A stretch of 61,030 nt of DNA from Verrucomicrobiales bacterium (GTDB lineage Bacteria; Verrucomicrobiota; Verrucomicrobiia; Limisphaerales; UBA9464). The notes beneath the pieces were generated by a model. It was not told where the DNA came from and made no database searches. It was given only the letters and a program-made list of their open reading frames with translations. Where the stretch lies: NCBI GenBank assembly GCA_027489875.1, contig JAIXZE010000022.1:1-61030 (forward strand), written 5' to 3'. Of the stretch, positions 14,832 through 22,435 are shown one piece after another. Position 1 is the first letter of the stretch. Every line of letters begins with the position of its first letter. The position numbers and the translations under genes were made by a program.

Positions 14832-16181
14832 TCACCCCTCCGACCCTTTGGATTGGAGAGTCGGTTCCAGAAGCCACCGCCACATCCGCAGGATTTCGAT
14901 TCCGTCCGGGGCTCGGGTCCCGGCGGGCGGGGCGCCTTCGGTGATGAGCACCTTGCGGGCCCTGGGAAACTCGGTTGCGGCCCCTTGGAGCGCCCGGATC
15001 TCACGCTCGAACGTGTCCCTGCTTCCGATCTCGGCAGCCACCTGGATGAGCTGGGTGGAGCCGTCGGGAGCGGTGGCCAGAAAGTCGACTTCGTGTCCCT
15101 CGGATGTCCGCACGTACGCCAGGTTCATCCGCCTTCGTGCCAGTTCACAGGCGACCACATTTTCCAGATGGTGTCCGCGATCGGTCCTGCTGACCGGATT
15201 GAATGCACCGGCCAGTCCATGATCCGCGAGGTAGAGCTTCCTGGGGTTTACCTGCTGACGACGCTCGGATCTGCTGGCGACAGGAACGGTGAAGACGAGG
15301 AACGCCTCCTCCAGGTGTGCCAACAATGCCAGAAGGCTTTCCTTGGAGATCCCGATGCCGCGCGAATGGAAGTCCGCGTGAACCTTGCTGACGCTCATGG
15401 GACTTGCCGGTTGTCGGAGCAGGTGTCGCACAAAGGCGCGAAGGGCGACGAGGTTGCCGATGCCATGCCGTTCGGCCACGTCCCGGAAGACCACCGTATC
15501 CACGTAGCCCTGCAGCAGGTCGACCCGATGCGGGCGCAGCGACTCGCCGCCTGCCTCCGGGAAGCCGCCGATCTCCAGGTAGGCATCGAAGTGGGACAGC
15601 CAGGCTGATTCTTCAGCGGCCCCGATGAGGGGGTTGCCGTGTGGCAACACCGCTCCGCGCGAGGCTGCAAACTCACGGAAGCTGAAAGGCGTGATGACGG
15701 TTTCCAATGCCCTTCCCCGCATGGTGGTGGCGACCTCCCGACTGAGCATGCGCGCGGAGGACCCACTGATGAGGAGTTCGACGTTCTCGCTGTCGAGGAC
15801 GCGCCGTACGAAAGCCTCCCAACCAGGAATCCGTTGGATCTCGTCGAAGCACCAGGTCACCCGCTCGCGGCGTCGGAACTCCGGGAAGGATCGGTAATAC
15901 TCGTCCAGGATTGCGCCCAGGTCCGCGGCTTTGAGGTCACCCAGGCGTTCGTCCTCGAAGTTGAAGTACACGAGCCGTTCCCGCGAAACTCCCTCCGACA
16001 GTCTCGACGTGAGGCATTGGTGGAGGAAGGTCGTCTTTCCGGCCCGGCGCATCCCGATCACAGCCCGGACCTTTCCTTCCAGTGCTGTCGTCCCCGCTTC
16101 CCGCGGTGTGAACCGGGGGAAGGGCAGCGAGATGGCATCGCCCAGCTTTTGTCGGATGGCTTCCCGGATACGGTCGTCCAT
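14832..16181 (-). CDS. P-loop ATPase of the AAA_14/DUF4143 family
   Basis: A 449-residue ATPase with Walker A GMRRAGKTT (43-51), Walker B TWCFDEIQ (109-116), a sensor-like SGSSARML (139-146), and a C-terminal DUF4143-type domain ending in EGHEVDFLATAPDG...LIQV. That tail resembles the beta-strand core of a PD-(D/E)xK nuclease fold. Family members are common, often mobile, and their role is unknown; links to toxin-antitoxin or defence functions have been proposed. The start MDDRIREAIRQ at 16181 is chosen because upstream sequence is repeat DNA. The gene stands alone between nested direct repeats A-B and B'-A'. Confidence 0.88.
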   Translation of the reverse strand: MDDRIREAIRQKLGDAISLPFPRFTPREAGTTALEGKVRAVIGMRRAGKTTFLHQCLTSRLSEGVSRERLVYFNFEDERLGDLKAADLGAILDEYYRSFPEFRRRERVTWCFDEIQRIPGWEAFVRRVLDSENVELLISGSSARMLSREVATTMRGRALETVITPFSFREFAASRGAVLPHGNPLIGAAEESAWLSHFDAYLEIGGFPEAGGESLRPHRVDLLQGYVDTVVFRDVAERHGIGNLVALRAFVRHLLRQPASPMSVSKVHADFHSRGIGISKESLLALLAHLEEAFLVFTVPVASRSERRQQVNPRKLYLADHGLAGAFNPVSRTDRGHHLENVVACELARRRMNLAYVRTSEGHEVDFLATAPDGSTQLIQVAAEIGSRDTFEREIRALQGAATEFPRARKVLITEGAPPAGTRAPDGIEILRMWRWLLEPTLQSKGSEG

Positions 16182-16239
16182 GGAGACCAATTTCAATGAA
16201 AACCAGTCTTCTGTAAAGACTGGTATCCGAAATCGGTCT

Positions 16240-16440
16240 GGGGAAGGGGAGTTTTCGCGCAGAGACGCAGAGGGGGAAGGCAGGTTCCTGTTGTCTTGGT
16301 GTCTCTGCGTCTTGAGCGAAGCGGGCGTGAGGAATCCGTTCGCGAAAGGGGCAGGGCGGCGGATCGCGGGAGGGAGGGTTTCGTGTCGTTGGTGTCTTTC
16401 GTGGTTGAGAACAGCAGCGGCGGGTTCAATCACGAAGCGC
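16240..16440 (+). repeat. Repeat B, right copy
   Basis: Carries CGCAGAGACGCAGAGGGGGA and the 43-bp block 16301-16343 (GTCTCTGCGTCTTGAGCGAA and onward), which matches 14763-14805 with one difference, in the same orientation. Together with repeat A it brackets the ATPase gene. Confidence 0.78.
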
Positions 16441-16486
16441 ACTAAAGAAGGAGAGGGGGAGGCCCTTGGTGGACTTCGAAGGGTAC

Positions 16487-16661
16487 CAAGGCCCGAATCG
16501 GCTCACGCAAAGAACCGACTCTCTACTGAGGGGGTGGTTTGCAGCAATGAACTGGCGGTCTGCGGTTCGTCTGCAGCCTTCAATTCATTCGCCGGGTGAG
16601 GGCACCCGGCCTACAGTTCCGTGGCTCAGAATCGACGAACCGGTCCTCAGTTCATGGGTAG
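16487..16661 (+). repeat. Repeat A, right copy
   Basis: CAAGGCCCGAATCGGCTCAC, GGTTTGCAGCAATGAACTGG, one GCCGGGTG-AGGG-CACCCGGC palindrome, then ACCGGTCCTCAGTTCATGGG. It is a direct repeat of 14064-14296. From 16662 to 16915 the DNA is noticeably more AT-rich, and I see no supported gene in it. Confidence 0.8.
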
Positions 16662-16915
16662 GCAGGAAGAGGGATGGGGCTGGCCGGAACTGGACGTTAG
16701 GTGGGCCAGCTAGGCGGCAAATATAAAGCGTACGGGACGGATCCCATCGCCAGTACCTATTGTGATTGGAGTTCTGGAAAATGAGGCAATGCCGCCAAAA
16801 ACTGCCAATAGGCTTGCCAGACAGGGTGTTTCGGGTAGGAAACAAGAGCGGGAATGAATGCCTTGCCCTTGAACAAGTTGGGCGGTGGACGGTCTGACTC
16901 AACCATAACCGCAAC

Positions 16916-17755
16916 ATGAAGCGACCACATATCCTCCTTGTAAGCCTTTTGGCCATTTTCACACTCGTCGGTATAAAGCTGGCTCTTAAGACGAAACGAG
17001 TGACGGTTCAAGGCGAGAGTCTATCGCCTGGCTTTGCAGCCACGAATGCGCGTGCCGCAGCCATTCAACGAGGCGAGTTCGCGGATCTGGCGCTGATGGA
17101 GGGTCGGCAACTGTTGAAGGACGCCTTTTATAGGCAGTTGGTGGGCGGAGCAGGAATTGTGGGTGAGGCCGATCGGGCAGAACTACTCTCAGTGTTTGGA
17201 GATACGCTGGACCACTTGGCCAATCCTACTTTGTACGGATACACAAATCTCTTCCGTGGACTAAGTGCAAACACACATGGGCCACGGTTCACAAGTTTCG
17301 CTGCCTATTGGAACACCAACGCGCCCAACACGACCAGCTTTGGCAAGCTGTCTGGGGTTTGGGATTTGTTATACACGTCGGGCGAAGCCACCAAAACGCC
17401 AAATCGGCTGATCGCGGCCAAGACGGATTCGATCACGGTGAGTGTCAGCAGGTTCTCAACCGAAGAGCAGATTTCCTCAGCGGCAGCCGCCGCGGCGGGT
17501 TCGCAGCTGCAAGTCGGCTATGTTGGTGCCCTCAATGATTACTATGGTAAGACCTCTTTGGTTCAGGCAGGCCTTCGGCTGACAAACTCGATGCTTCTGG
17601 CAACAGTAAAGATGGATACAAGGATTGCGACCGCCCAGGCTGATCATCCTGCAGGTCCTATTGTGATCACTTTCTTGCGCGCTACAAATCCTGATCGTTG
17701 GATTCCCTACGACTTGATGTCTTCACACCAGCGTAGGTTCGTACCTCTCCTGTAG
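16916..17755 (+). CDS. Membrane-anchored or exported protein of unknown function
   Basis: A 279-residue protein with one N-terminal hydrophobic segment (MKRPHILLVSLLAIFTLVGI) followed by a soluble domain. No domain is recognised. The middle has a helix-rich start (EFADLALMEGRQLLKDAFYR), then Asn/Thr-rich strands (TNLFRGLSANTHGPRFTSFA). Codon use and base composition are less GC-rich than in most of the window, and the next gene (prepilin-like) shares this, suggesting that the two arrived together. No ribosome-binding site is obvious before the ATG. Confidence 0.65.
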   Translation: MKRPHILLVSLLAIFTLVGIKLALKTKRVTVQGESLSPGFAATNARAAAIQRGEFADLALMEGRQLLKDAFYRQLVGGAGIVGEADRAELLSVFGDTLDHLANPTLYGYTNLFRGLSANTHGPRFTSFAAYWNTNAPNTTSFGKLSGVWDLLYTSGEATKTPNRLIAAKTDSITVSVSRFSTEEQISSAAAAAAGSQLQVGYVGALNDYYGKTSLVQAGLRLTNSMLLATVKMDTRIATAQADHPAGPIVITFLRATNPDRWIPYDLMSSHQRRFVPLL

Positions 17756-17896
17756 ATTCAATGCTTTTGGAAAAGCTCATCATATCCAACTGTGTGGCCA
17801 GTAATCCAAGATCCAACGATGAGTTTGGGAGAGCCCTCTCACATCAGGCGTCCTGGTATGCTCGTGAACACTTGTGCAATCGGGGGGCATGAATCC

Positions 17897-18658
17897 ATGT
17901 CGCGACGCATCCCTTCCAGCCAAGCGTTTACTCTGCTTGAGATGTTGGTCGTCATCGGGGTGATTTTCATACTGGCTGGCATGCTCTTGCCCTCGCTTTC
18001 GGGCGCACGCCGTCAGGCGAAGGCGACGGGGTGTTTGAATAATGTAAGGCAACTTACCACTGCCTCAATGACGTACGCCGACGAGGATGCTTCGCGCAGC
18101 TTTTCCGCCAAACAGGAGTCAGAAGATCAAAACCTGAATTGGCTTCTGCCTTATGCCGCATCGACGAGGGTATTTGTTTCCCCCAGTACCAAGAACATCA
18201 TTAGAACCAATACCGGTCTGGCTCCGCGAACCCTGGAGCCTGGTCTGGTTGACCTGTTCACAATGGCTCCGGGACATAGTGGTCCTGGTATGAGCTATCA
18301 GGGATTTGGCTTTGCGGGGGTTGGTGTAGATGTAGAGGAAATCATCCCGGTGCTCAATGGGACGCGAACACTGAATGGCATTCGGAAGTCAATGAACAAC
18401 GTTGGAACCTACGTCCACTTTCACGACACGTTCGGGTTGCGTGGGACCGTTCCCGGTCCCGCGAATATATGGATTGTCCTCGATAACACCTTGCCAGGTC
18501 TGTGGTATTACCCTGATCGCTTTGACCTTCATGGTGCTGCGGGAAGCCATGTTGGATTCTGCGATGGGCACGTTGAGTGGGTCAATCAGGGAGATTTTGT
18601 CCGAAGTTATGAAACATCTCAAGACGAGGGAAGAACTGGTGTCGAACTGACATGGTAG
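17897..18658 (+). CDS. Prepilin-type N-terminal methylation protein (type II secretion/pilin-like)
   Basis: A 253-residue pseudopilin-like protein. After a short basic leader (MSRRIPSSQA) comes the prepilin peptidase site and hydrophobic helix FTLLEMLVVIGVIFILAGML, with Glu at position +5. LPSLSGARRQAKATGCLNNVRQL follows, the usual sequence in Verrucomicrobia and Planctomycetes. The C-terminus has FDLHGAAGSHVGFCDGHVEW, the H-x9-DG motif of this family. These proteins occur in dozens per genome, mostly without known role. ATG 17897 is chosen because the leader must be short; an upstream ATG would give a 45-residue leader. Confidence 0.9.
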   Translation: MSRRIPSSQAFTLLEMLVVIGVIFILAGMLLPSLSGARRQAKATGCLNNVRQLTTASMTYADEDASRSFSAKQESEDQNLNWLLPYAASTRVFVSPSTKNIIRTNTGLAPRTLEPGLVDLFTMAPGHSGPGMSYQGFGFAGVGVDVEEIIPVLNGTRTLNGIRKSMNNVGTYVHFHDTFGLRGTVPGPANIWIVLDNTLPGLWYYPDRFDLHGAAGSHVGFCDGHVEWVNQGDFVRSYETSQDEGRTGVELTW

Positions 18659-18733
18659 GGGTCGTCAACTTCCCAAGCCAATGGCTGCAGATCTACTTCG
18701 GCCGGCATAGCTGGTCTGGATCCAGCCCACTGT

Positions 18734-18796
18734 TCCTTCTCGAAGCGGAATTTCCACCTGGGATTACTATGCTCGCAGCGCGACGGCGCGTGGGGC
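18734..18796 (+). repeat. About 60-bp repeat, copy 2 (partner at 13962-14020)
   Basis: CCTTCTCGAAGCGGAATTTC then CACCTGGGATTACTATGCTC; similar to 13962-14020 in the same orientation. It lies in the 236-bp gap between the prepilin-like gene and the PIN toxin. Nothing else is recognised in that gap. Confidence 0.7.
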
Positions 18797-18894
18797 CACA
18801 CGGCTGATGCCGTGGGCTACCATCCGTCGGTGGTCCGCCCCTGAACGCGGTGGCGCGACCCCATTGCCCCTCCGGAAACCCGAAGTGCCGTCCA

Positions 18895-19347
18895 TCAGAA
18901 AGGGACGACGAAGCCTTCCGCCTCGGCCAGGGTTTTCTGGTTCGCGTCGAAGGTGAGGAACTCCTGGACGCCTAGTTCCAATGCCGTCGCGACGTGGAGG
19001 ATATCCATGGATCGATGGCCGCCGGCATCCGTGTAACGTTCGCTGAGGCGCTCGGCTGCAAGATGGATCTGCGGCCATGGAGCCGGGATGACGGTGACAT
19101 CCCCACGGGTCAGGTCCGCCTTCAAGTCCGCCAGCATTTTGGCTCCTTCGGCTCGCGGATAACCTTTGGATGGATTCAGGCGGTGAAGCCGGATTTGAAA
19201 CCTGACGGCCTGTCTAAACTCGTAGAGCAGCAGGGTGGTGACTTCCAGTGGCCCCGGCATGGCTGCAAAGTAAGCGGCGGCGGCAGGTGAATTCGCCTGA
19301 AGCCGATACAACGCGCAAAGAAATGAGGTGTCCGGGTAAGACTTCAT
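18895..19347 (-). CDS. PIN-domain ribonuclease toxin, VapC-like
   Basis: A 150-residue PIN protein with the four acidic metal-binding positions: Asp6 (YPDTSFL), Glu43 (LLYEFRQ), Asp115 (RSMDILHVA) and Asp134 (FLTFDANQ). Such toxins cleave tRNA or rRNA using Mg2+. The start ATG overlaps the stop of the upstream antitoxin gene (ATGA at 19345-19349), the standard order for type II modules. The protein is slightly longer than the typical 130-residue VapC. Confidence 0.88.
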   Translation of the reverse strand: MKSYPDTSFLCALYRLQANSPAAAAYFAAMPGPLEVTTLLLYEFRQAVRFQIRLHRLNPSKGYPRAEGAKMLADLKADLTRGDVTVIPAPWPQIHLAAERLSERYTDAGGHRSMDILHVATALELGVQEFLTFDANQKTLAEAEGFVVPF

Positions 19348-19619
19348 CAGCCCGGATCCTCAGCCAGTTCATCGGCCCGCATGGCGGCAACCTGTTCCAT
19401 CGTGAGAACCCGATCCCCCCACGTTTTCCGCAATCGGGCCATGATGTCCACTTTGGGGCGGCCGGGACGGGAAGCGGCATTTGCACAGACGGGGACAAGC
19501 ACGGCGATCACCTTGCCACGTTTGCTGATGTTGATGGACTCCCCTTCGTGAACCCATGCCTCGATTCGTGGGAAATCATTCCGCAGTTCTCGAACGGTTG
19601 CCGTCCTCATGTGATCCAT
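19347..19619 (-). CDS. Antitoxin of the Phd/YefM type, partner of the PIN toxin
   Basis: A 90-residue protein. The N-terminal MRTATVRELRNDFPRIEAWV and SINISKRGKVIAVLVPV are typical of Phd/YefM DNA-binding antitoxins, and the C-terminal tail (RLRKTWGDRVLTMEQVAAMR) should wrap the toxin. It would autoregulate the operon. Three starts are possible (GTG 19631, ATG 19619, ATG 19610); 19619 is used because GTGAG lies at a suitable distance upstream. Confidence 0.82.
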   Translation of the reverse strand: MDHMRTATVRELRNDFPRIEAWVHEGESINISKRGKVIAVLVPVCANAASRPGRPKVDIMARLRKTWGDRVLTMEQVAAMRADELAEDPG

Positions 19620-19886
19620 TTTGTGTCTCACGGATCACCGTGTCAATCGGGCGGGTGGCCGAAACCCCTCCGGCGTCCGGGGATCGGGTGAAGCTGGAAA
19701 AGACAGTTGGAACCACGGATGGCACGGATGAGCTGGGAGTGGCATGCGATCCTTGCGGCCCTCATCCGGTGATGATGGCCAAAGCGTCGCATGCGAAGAT
19801 GGTGAGGGAAGAAATCGTGTCGTGTTCCGTACCACCCCGTCGAGAACCCACTTGCTCGGTCTCTGGTTGTGGGCTAAGCCCACAAC

Positions 19887-20120
19887 ATGCGTATTTGTCA
19901 GCCAGATTCGCGGGGGCGGATCAATCTGGGTGACTTGGTCTCCCAAGGCGACACTTGGGGGATTGAGTCGGCCACCGAGGATAGGATCCAGCTTGTACGG
20001 ATGAGGCCTCCGACAAAAAGCCGAAGGATGAGCTTCCTGCAGCACATGGATCGCTTACGCGAACTCGGTTTCCAGCTCCCGCCAAGAGACAAAACTCCCA
20101 TCAGAATTCCCGAGCTGTGA
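19887..20120 (+). CDS. Probable antitoxin, partner of the PIN toxin at 20117
   Basis: A 77-residue protein. The N-terminal half (MRICQPDSRGRINLGDLVSQ, then TWGIESATEDRIQLVRM) has the strand-GRINLG-strand pattern of AbrB/SpoVT-like swapped-hairpin antitoxins; the C-terminal half (MSFLQHMDRLRELGFQLPPR) is a likely toxin-binding helix. It overlaps the toxin by four bases (GTGA at 20117-20120). The antitoxin assignment rests on size, position and coupling more than on sequence. Confidence 0.72.
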   Translation: MRICQPDSRGRINLGDLVSQGDTWGIESATEDRIQLVRMRPPTKSRRMSFLQHMDRLRELGFQLPPRDKTPIRIPEL

Positions 20121-20536
20121 AGTTCCTCGCTGACACAAACTTGGTCTCGGAGTTGATCAAGGTGCGTCCCAACGAAGCCGTGATGGCTTGGATCCGGGAG
20201 AATGACCCTGATTTGGTTCTGTCGTGGGTTTCCGTTGCGGAATTGCGCGCAGGTGTCGCCCTGGTGCCGGAGGGTAGGCGTCGGGAGGAGATGCAGGCAG
20301 CGGTGGAAGCCCTCATCGAAGATTTCTACGATGAGAATTCCGTGCCGCTGCTGGGCTCGACGGCTACTTTTGTCGCGGACCTCGCTCGGCGACATCGCGA
20401 TGCGGGCATTTCTCCGGGTTGGCCAGATACTGTCATCGCGGCCGTCGCCCTGGAGCACGGTCTGACCGTTGCTACCCGGAACACTCAAGATTTCCCTGAC
20501 GTGCCCACGGTGAACCCGTGGAACAATCCCGCCTGA
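20117..20536 (+). CDS. PIN-domain ribonuclease toxin, VapC/FitB-like
   Basis: A 139-residue protein starting at GTG 20117. It has the PIN acidic set Asp6 (FLADTNLVSEL), Glu42 (VSVAELRAG), Asp104 (GWPDTVIAA) and Asp125 (RNTQDFPD). The form DTNLVSEL...VSVAELRAG is the FitB/VapC subgroup. The expected role is Mg2+-dependent RNA cleavage held in check by the upstream antitoxin. It is on the opposite strand to, and unrelated in detail with, the other module 0.8 kb away. Confidence 0.92.
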   Translation: MKFLADTNLVSELIKVRPNEAVMAWIRENDPDLVLSWVSVAELRAGVALVPEGRRREEMQAAVEALIEDFYDENSVPLLGSTATFVADLARRHRDAGISPGWPDTVIAAVALEHGLTVATRNTQDFPDVPTVNPWNNPA

Positions 20537-20855
20537 GTCCTGGAGGGGAACGAAGGCAGTCTGTCTTCGCTGCGCCCCGGCCTCGGCTCCGGTCATCCTG
20601 ACGGTCCGCTGAACGGCTTGGTTCTGGGCATTGCGGTCCGCCTATGAGCCAACCCGGCCGCCCTTTTGCGGAAAGGAGTGGCTGGGCTGGGCACCCTCGT
20701 TTGCAACCGGACGTCGCGGTGTATTCCGACCGGGGGCAAACGAAGGATTTATCCTGTTTGCGGAGATATTTGTGGAGTTGTTCCGACCAATGGTTGAGAG
20801 GATGAGTCTGCTTCCCCAAGGGCGAGACTCCATCAGCCTTATTCTCCCGATTCAC
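20537..20855. other. Gap without recognised features
   Basis: About 320 bp between the toxin and the DUF3592 gene. The frame of the downstream gene is open back to 20631 but shows no protein-like character before 20856. No repeat family or hairpin of note was recognised. Confidence 0.5.
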
Positions 20856-21380
20856 ATGGCAAAACTCAGCCCGAAAACCCTGCGTATGGCTTGCCTCCTT
20901 CTGGGAGGGGTCCTGTTGTTGCTCACCGCGCTGATGACCTGGATGTTCCTCGTTGAACCTCTGTTTCTGTTCAAGGAAGCCCGTGGATGGCGCTCGGTGC
21001 CGTGTCAGATCCTGAAGAGCCGAATGCATCAGACCATGGACGCGGACATCGGGACCGTCGTCTCTTATGTCGAGGTCGAGTATCGATATCGGTTTGAAGG
21101 GAGTACGTACGCGAGTGATCGCTATGACTTTCAAAACACAGGAACCTATTTCAAGGGTTCAGCCAGCGAAACGACTGCGCAGAGGATCGCGAAACTTGCG
21201 TCTGACACCAACGCGATCTGTTTTGTGAACCCAAAGAATCCCGGCGAAGCAGTACTGGAACGAGGTCTGGCGTGGGGGCGGTGGTTTGCCTCTGCTACCT
21301 TTCCGATCGTGTCTTTGTTGGGCGCCGCTTGCTTCCTGGTTGCGTTCAGGCGCATGGCGACAGTCAAGGCTGCGAAGTGA
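20856..21380 (+). CDS. DUF3592 membrane protein
   Basis: A 174-residue protein with two membrane helices: near 10-32 (MACLLLGGVLLLLTALMTWM) and near 145-165 (FASATFPIVSLLGAACFLVA). The loop between them carries the DUF3592 features: WRSVPCQILKS, VVSYVEVEYRYRFEGSTYAS and ICFVNPKNPGEAVLERGL. The family is widespread and its function unknown. ATG 20856 gives the canonical short cytoplasmic N-terminus. Confidence 0.82.
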   Translation: MAKLSPKTLRMACLLLGGVLLLLTALMTWMFLVEPLFLFKEARGWRSVPCQILKSRMHQTMDADIGTVVSYVEVEYRYRFEGSTYASDRYDFQNTGTYFKGSASETTAQRIAKLASDTNAICFVNPKNPGEAVLERGLAWGRWFASATFPIVSLLGAACFLVAFRRMATVKAAK

Positions 21381-21429
21381 TGCCCCAACAGCTTCCCAAT
21401 GGCATTGGCGGCAGCCTCTCGCTTTGGAT

Positions 21430-22332
21430 TCAGAACAGGTCGCCCTGGACGGGGCCTGGGGTGGGTTGGCCGAGTTCGGAGAGCATGCCGCGGAATCCCC
21501 AGCGGCGGTACATGTCGCGGAGGGTGTCGGTGTTCTGGGGGCGAGGGACCATGGCGTCGAGGGTGGGACCGTCCGGCAGGTCGCACTTGAGACGGACCAT
21601 CTGCTGGTTGCGTCGGATGGTCTCGGCGGCACCGAGGAGTTCGGCGCGGAGTTTCTCGGCCTTGATGGTGGGGGCGGCCGCGACGGCACCTTCGGCGGAG
21701 CCGTATTTCTTGAGGAGATCGGTGGCGGTCTTGGGGCCGACGCCAGCGACGCCGGGGATGTTGTCGACGGCGTCGCCGATGAGGGCGAGCCAATCGGCGA
21801 TCAAGGGTGGAAGGACGCCGGTCTTGGCCTCGACGTCGGCGGGGGTCCAGATCTTCTCGGTCTTGTCGTTGGGATTGAGGATGCCGATGCGGTCGTCGAC
21901 GAGTTGGAGGAAATCCTTGTCGGGTGAAGCGATGACGACGGACCAGCCGAGATCGGCGGCGCGACGGGCATAGGTGCCGATCCAGTCATCGGCCTCGGTG
22001 CCCTCGCGCTGGAGCTGGGGCCAACCGGCGGCGTCGAGCCATTGGGCGAGTTGGGGGAGTTGGACGTCGAGTGCGTCGGGTGTGGGCGGGCGGTTGGCCT
22101 TGTAATCGGGGAGTTCGGCCATGCGGGCGGGGTCGAGGCCGCCGTCCCAGACGACGAGGACGTGGGAGGGGGCGGTGATGGCGATGACCTTCTGGAGGGC
22201 CTTGATGAAACCGAAGAGGGCGTTGGTGGGGGAGCCGTCCGGTGCATTCAACGAGCGGATGGCATGGAAGGACCGGTAGGCGTAGGCGTGGCCATCCACG
22301 AGCAGGAGACGGGACTGCGGGGACTGCGACAT
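21430..22332 (-). CDS. 5'-3' exonuclease / flap endonuclease (PolI N-terminal domain family)
   Basis: A 300-residue stand-alone homologue of the PolA 5' nuclease domain. The metal ligands are in place: Asp13 (LLLVDGHAYAYRSF), Asp63 (LVVWDGG), Glu113-Asp115-Asp116 (GTEADDWIGTYA), Asp138 and Asp140 (ASPDKDFLQLV), and Asp187/Asp190 in the H3TH region (GDAVDNIPGVAGVGPKTA). It should cleave 5' flaps or RNA primers. The C-terminus MYRRWGFRGMLSELGQ is typical. The gene is intact; a 3' fragment of a relative survives at 13361-13470. It is not in an obvious operon. Confidence 0.93.
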   Translation of the reverse strand: MSQSPQSRLLLVDGHAYAYRSFHAIRSLNAPDGSPTNALFGFIKALQKVIAITAPSHVLVVWDGGLDPARMAELPDYKANRPPTPDALDVQLPQLAQWLDAAGWPQLQREGTEADDWIGTYARRAADLGWSVVIASPDKDFLQLVDDRIGILNPNDKTEKIWTPADVEAKTGVLPPLIADWLALIGDAVDNIPGVAGVGPKTATDLLKKYGSAEGAVAAAPTIKAEKLRAELLGAAETIRRNQQMVRLKCDLPDGPTLDAMVPRPQNTDTLRDMYRRWGFRGMLSELGQPTPGPVQGDLF

Positions 22333-22435
22333 GGGGTGAATCTCCGGTGTGCGGGGAGGGTGGGCGAGACGAAAGAAGGGTGCGGCTGCGGAAGGACCGC
22401 AGGCGCACCCTTTGTTGGGAAGAAGGAGATCCGGA

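Noticed and set aside
16757..17011. Minus-strand frame with a Trp/Pro-rich end (HPVWQAYWQFLAALPHF)
   Set aside because: It overlaps the start of the plus-strand gene at 16916 and has no recognisable start region or family; it may be a remnant but cannot be supported.
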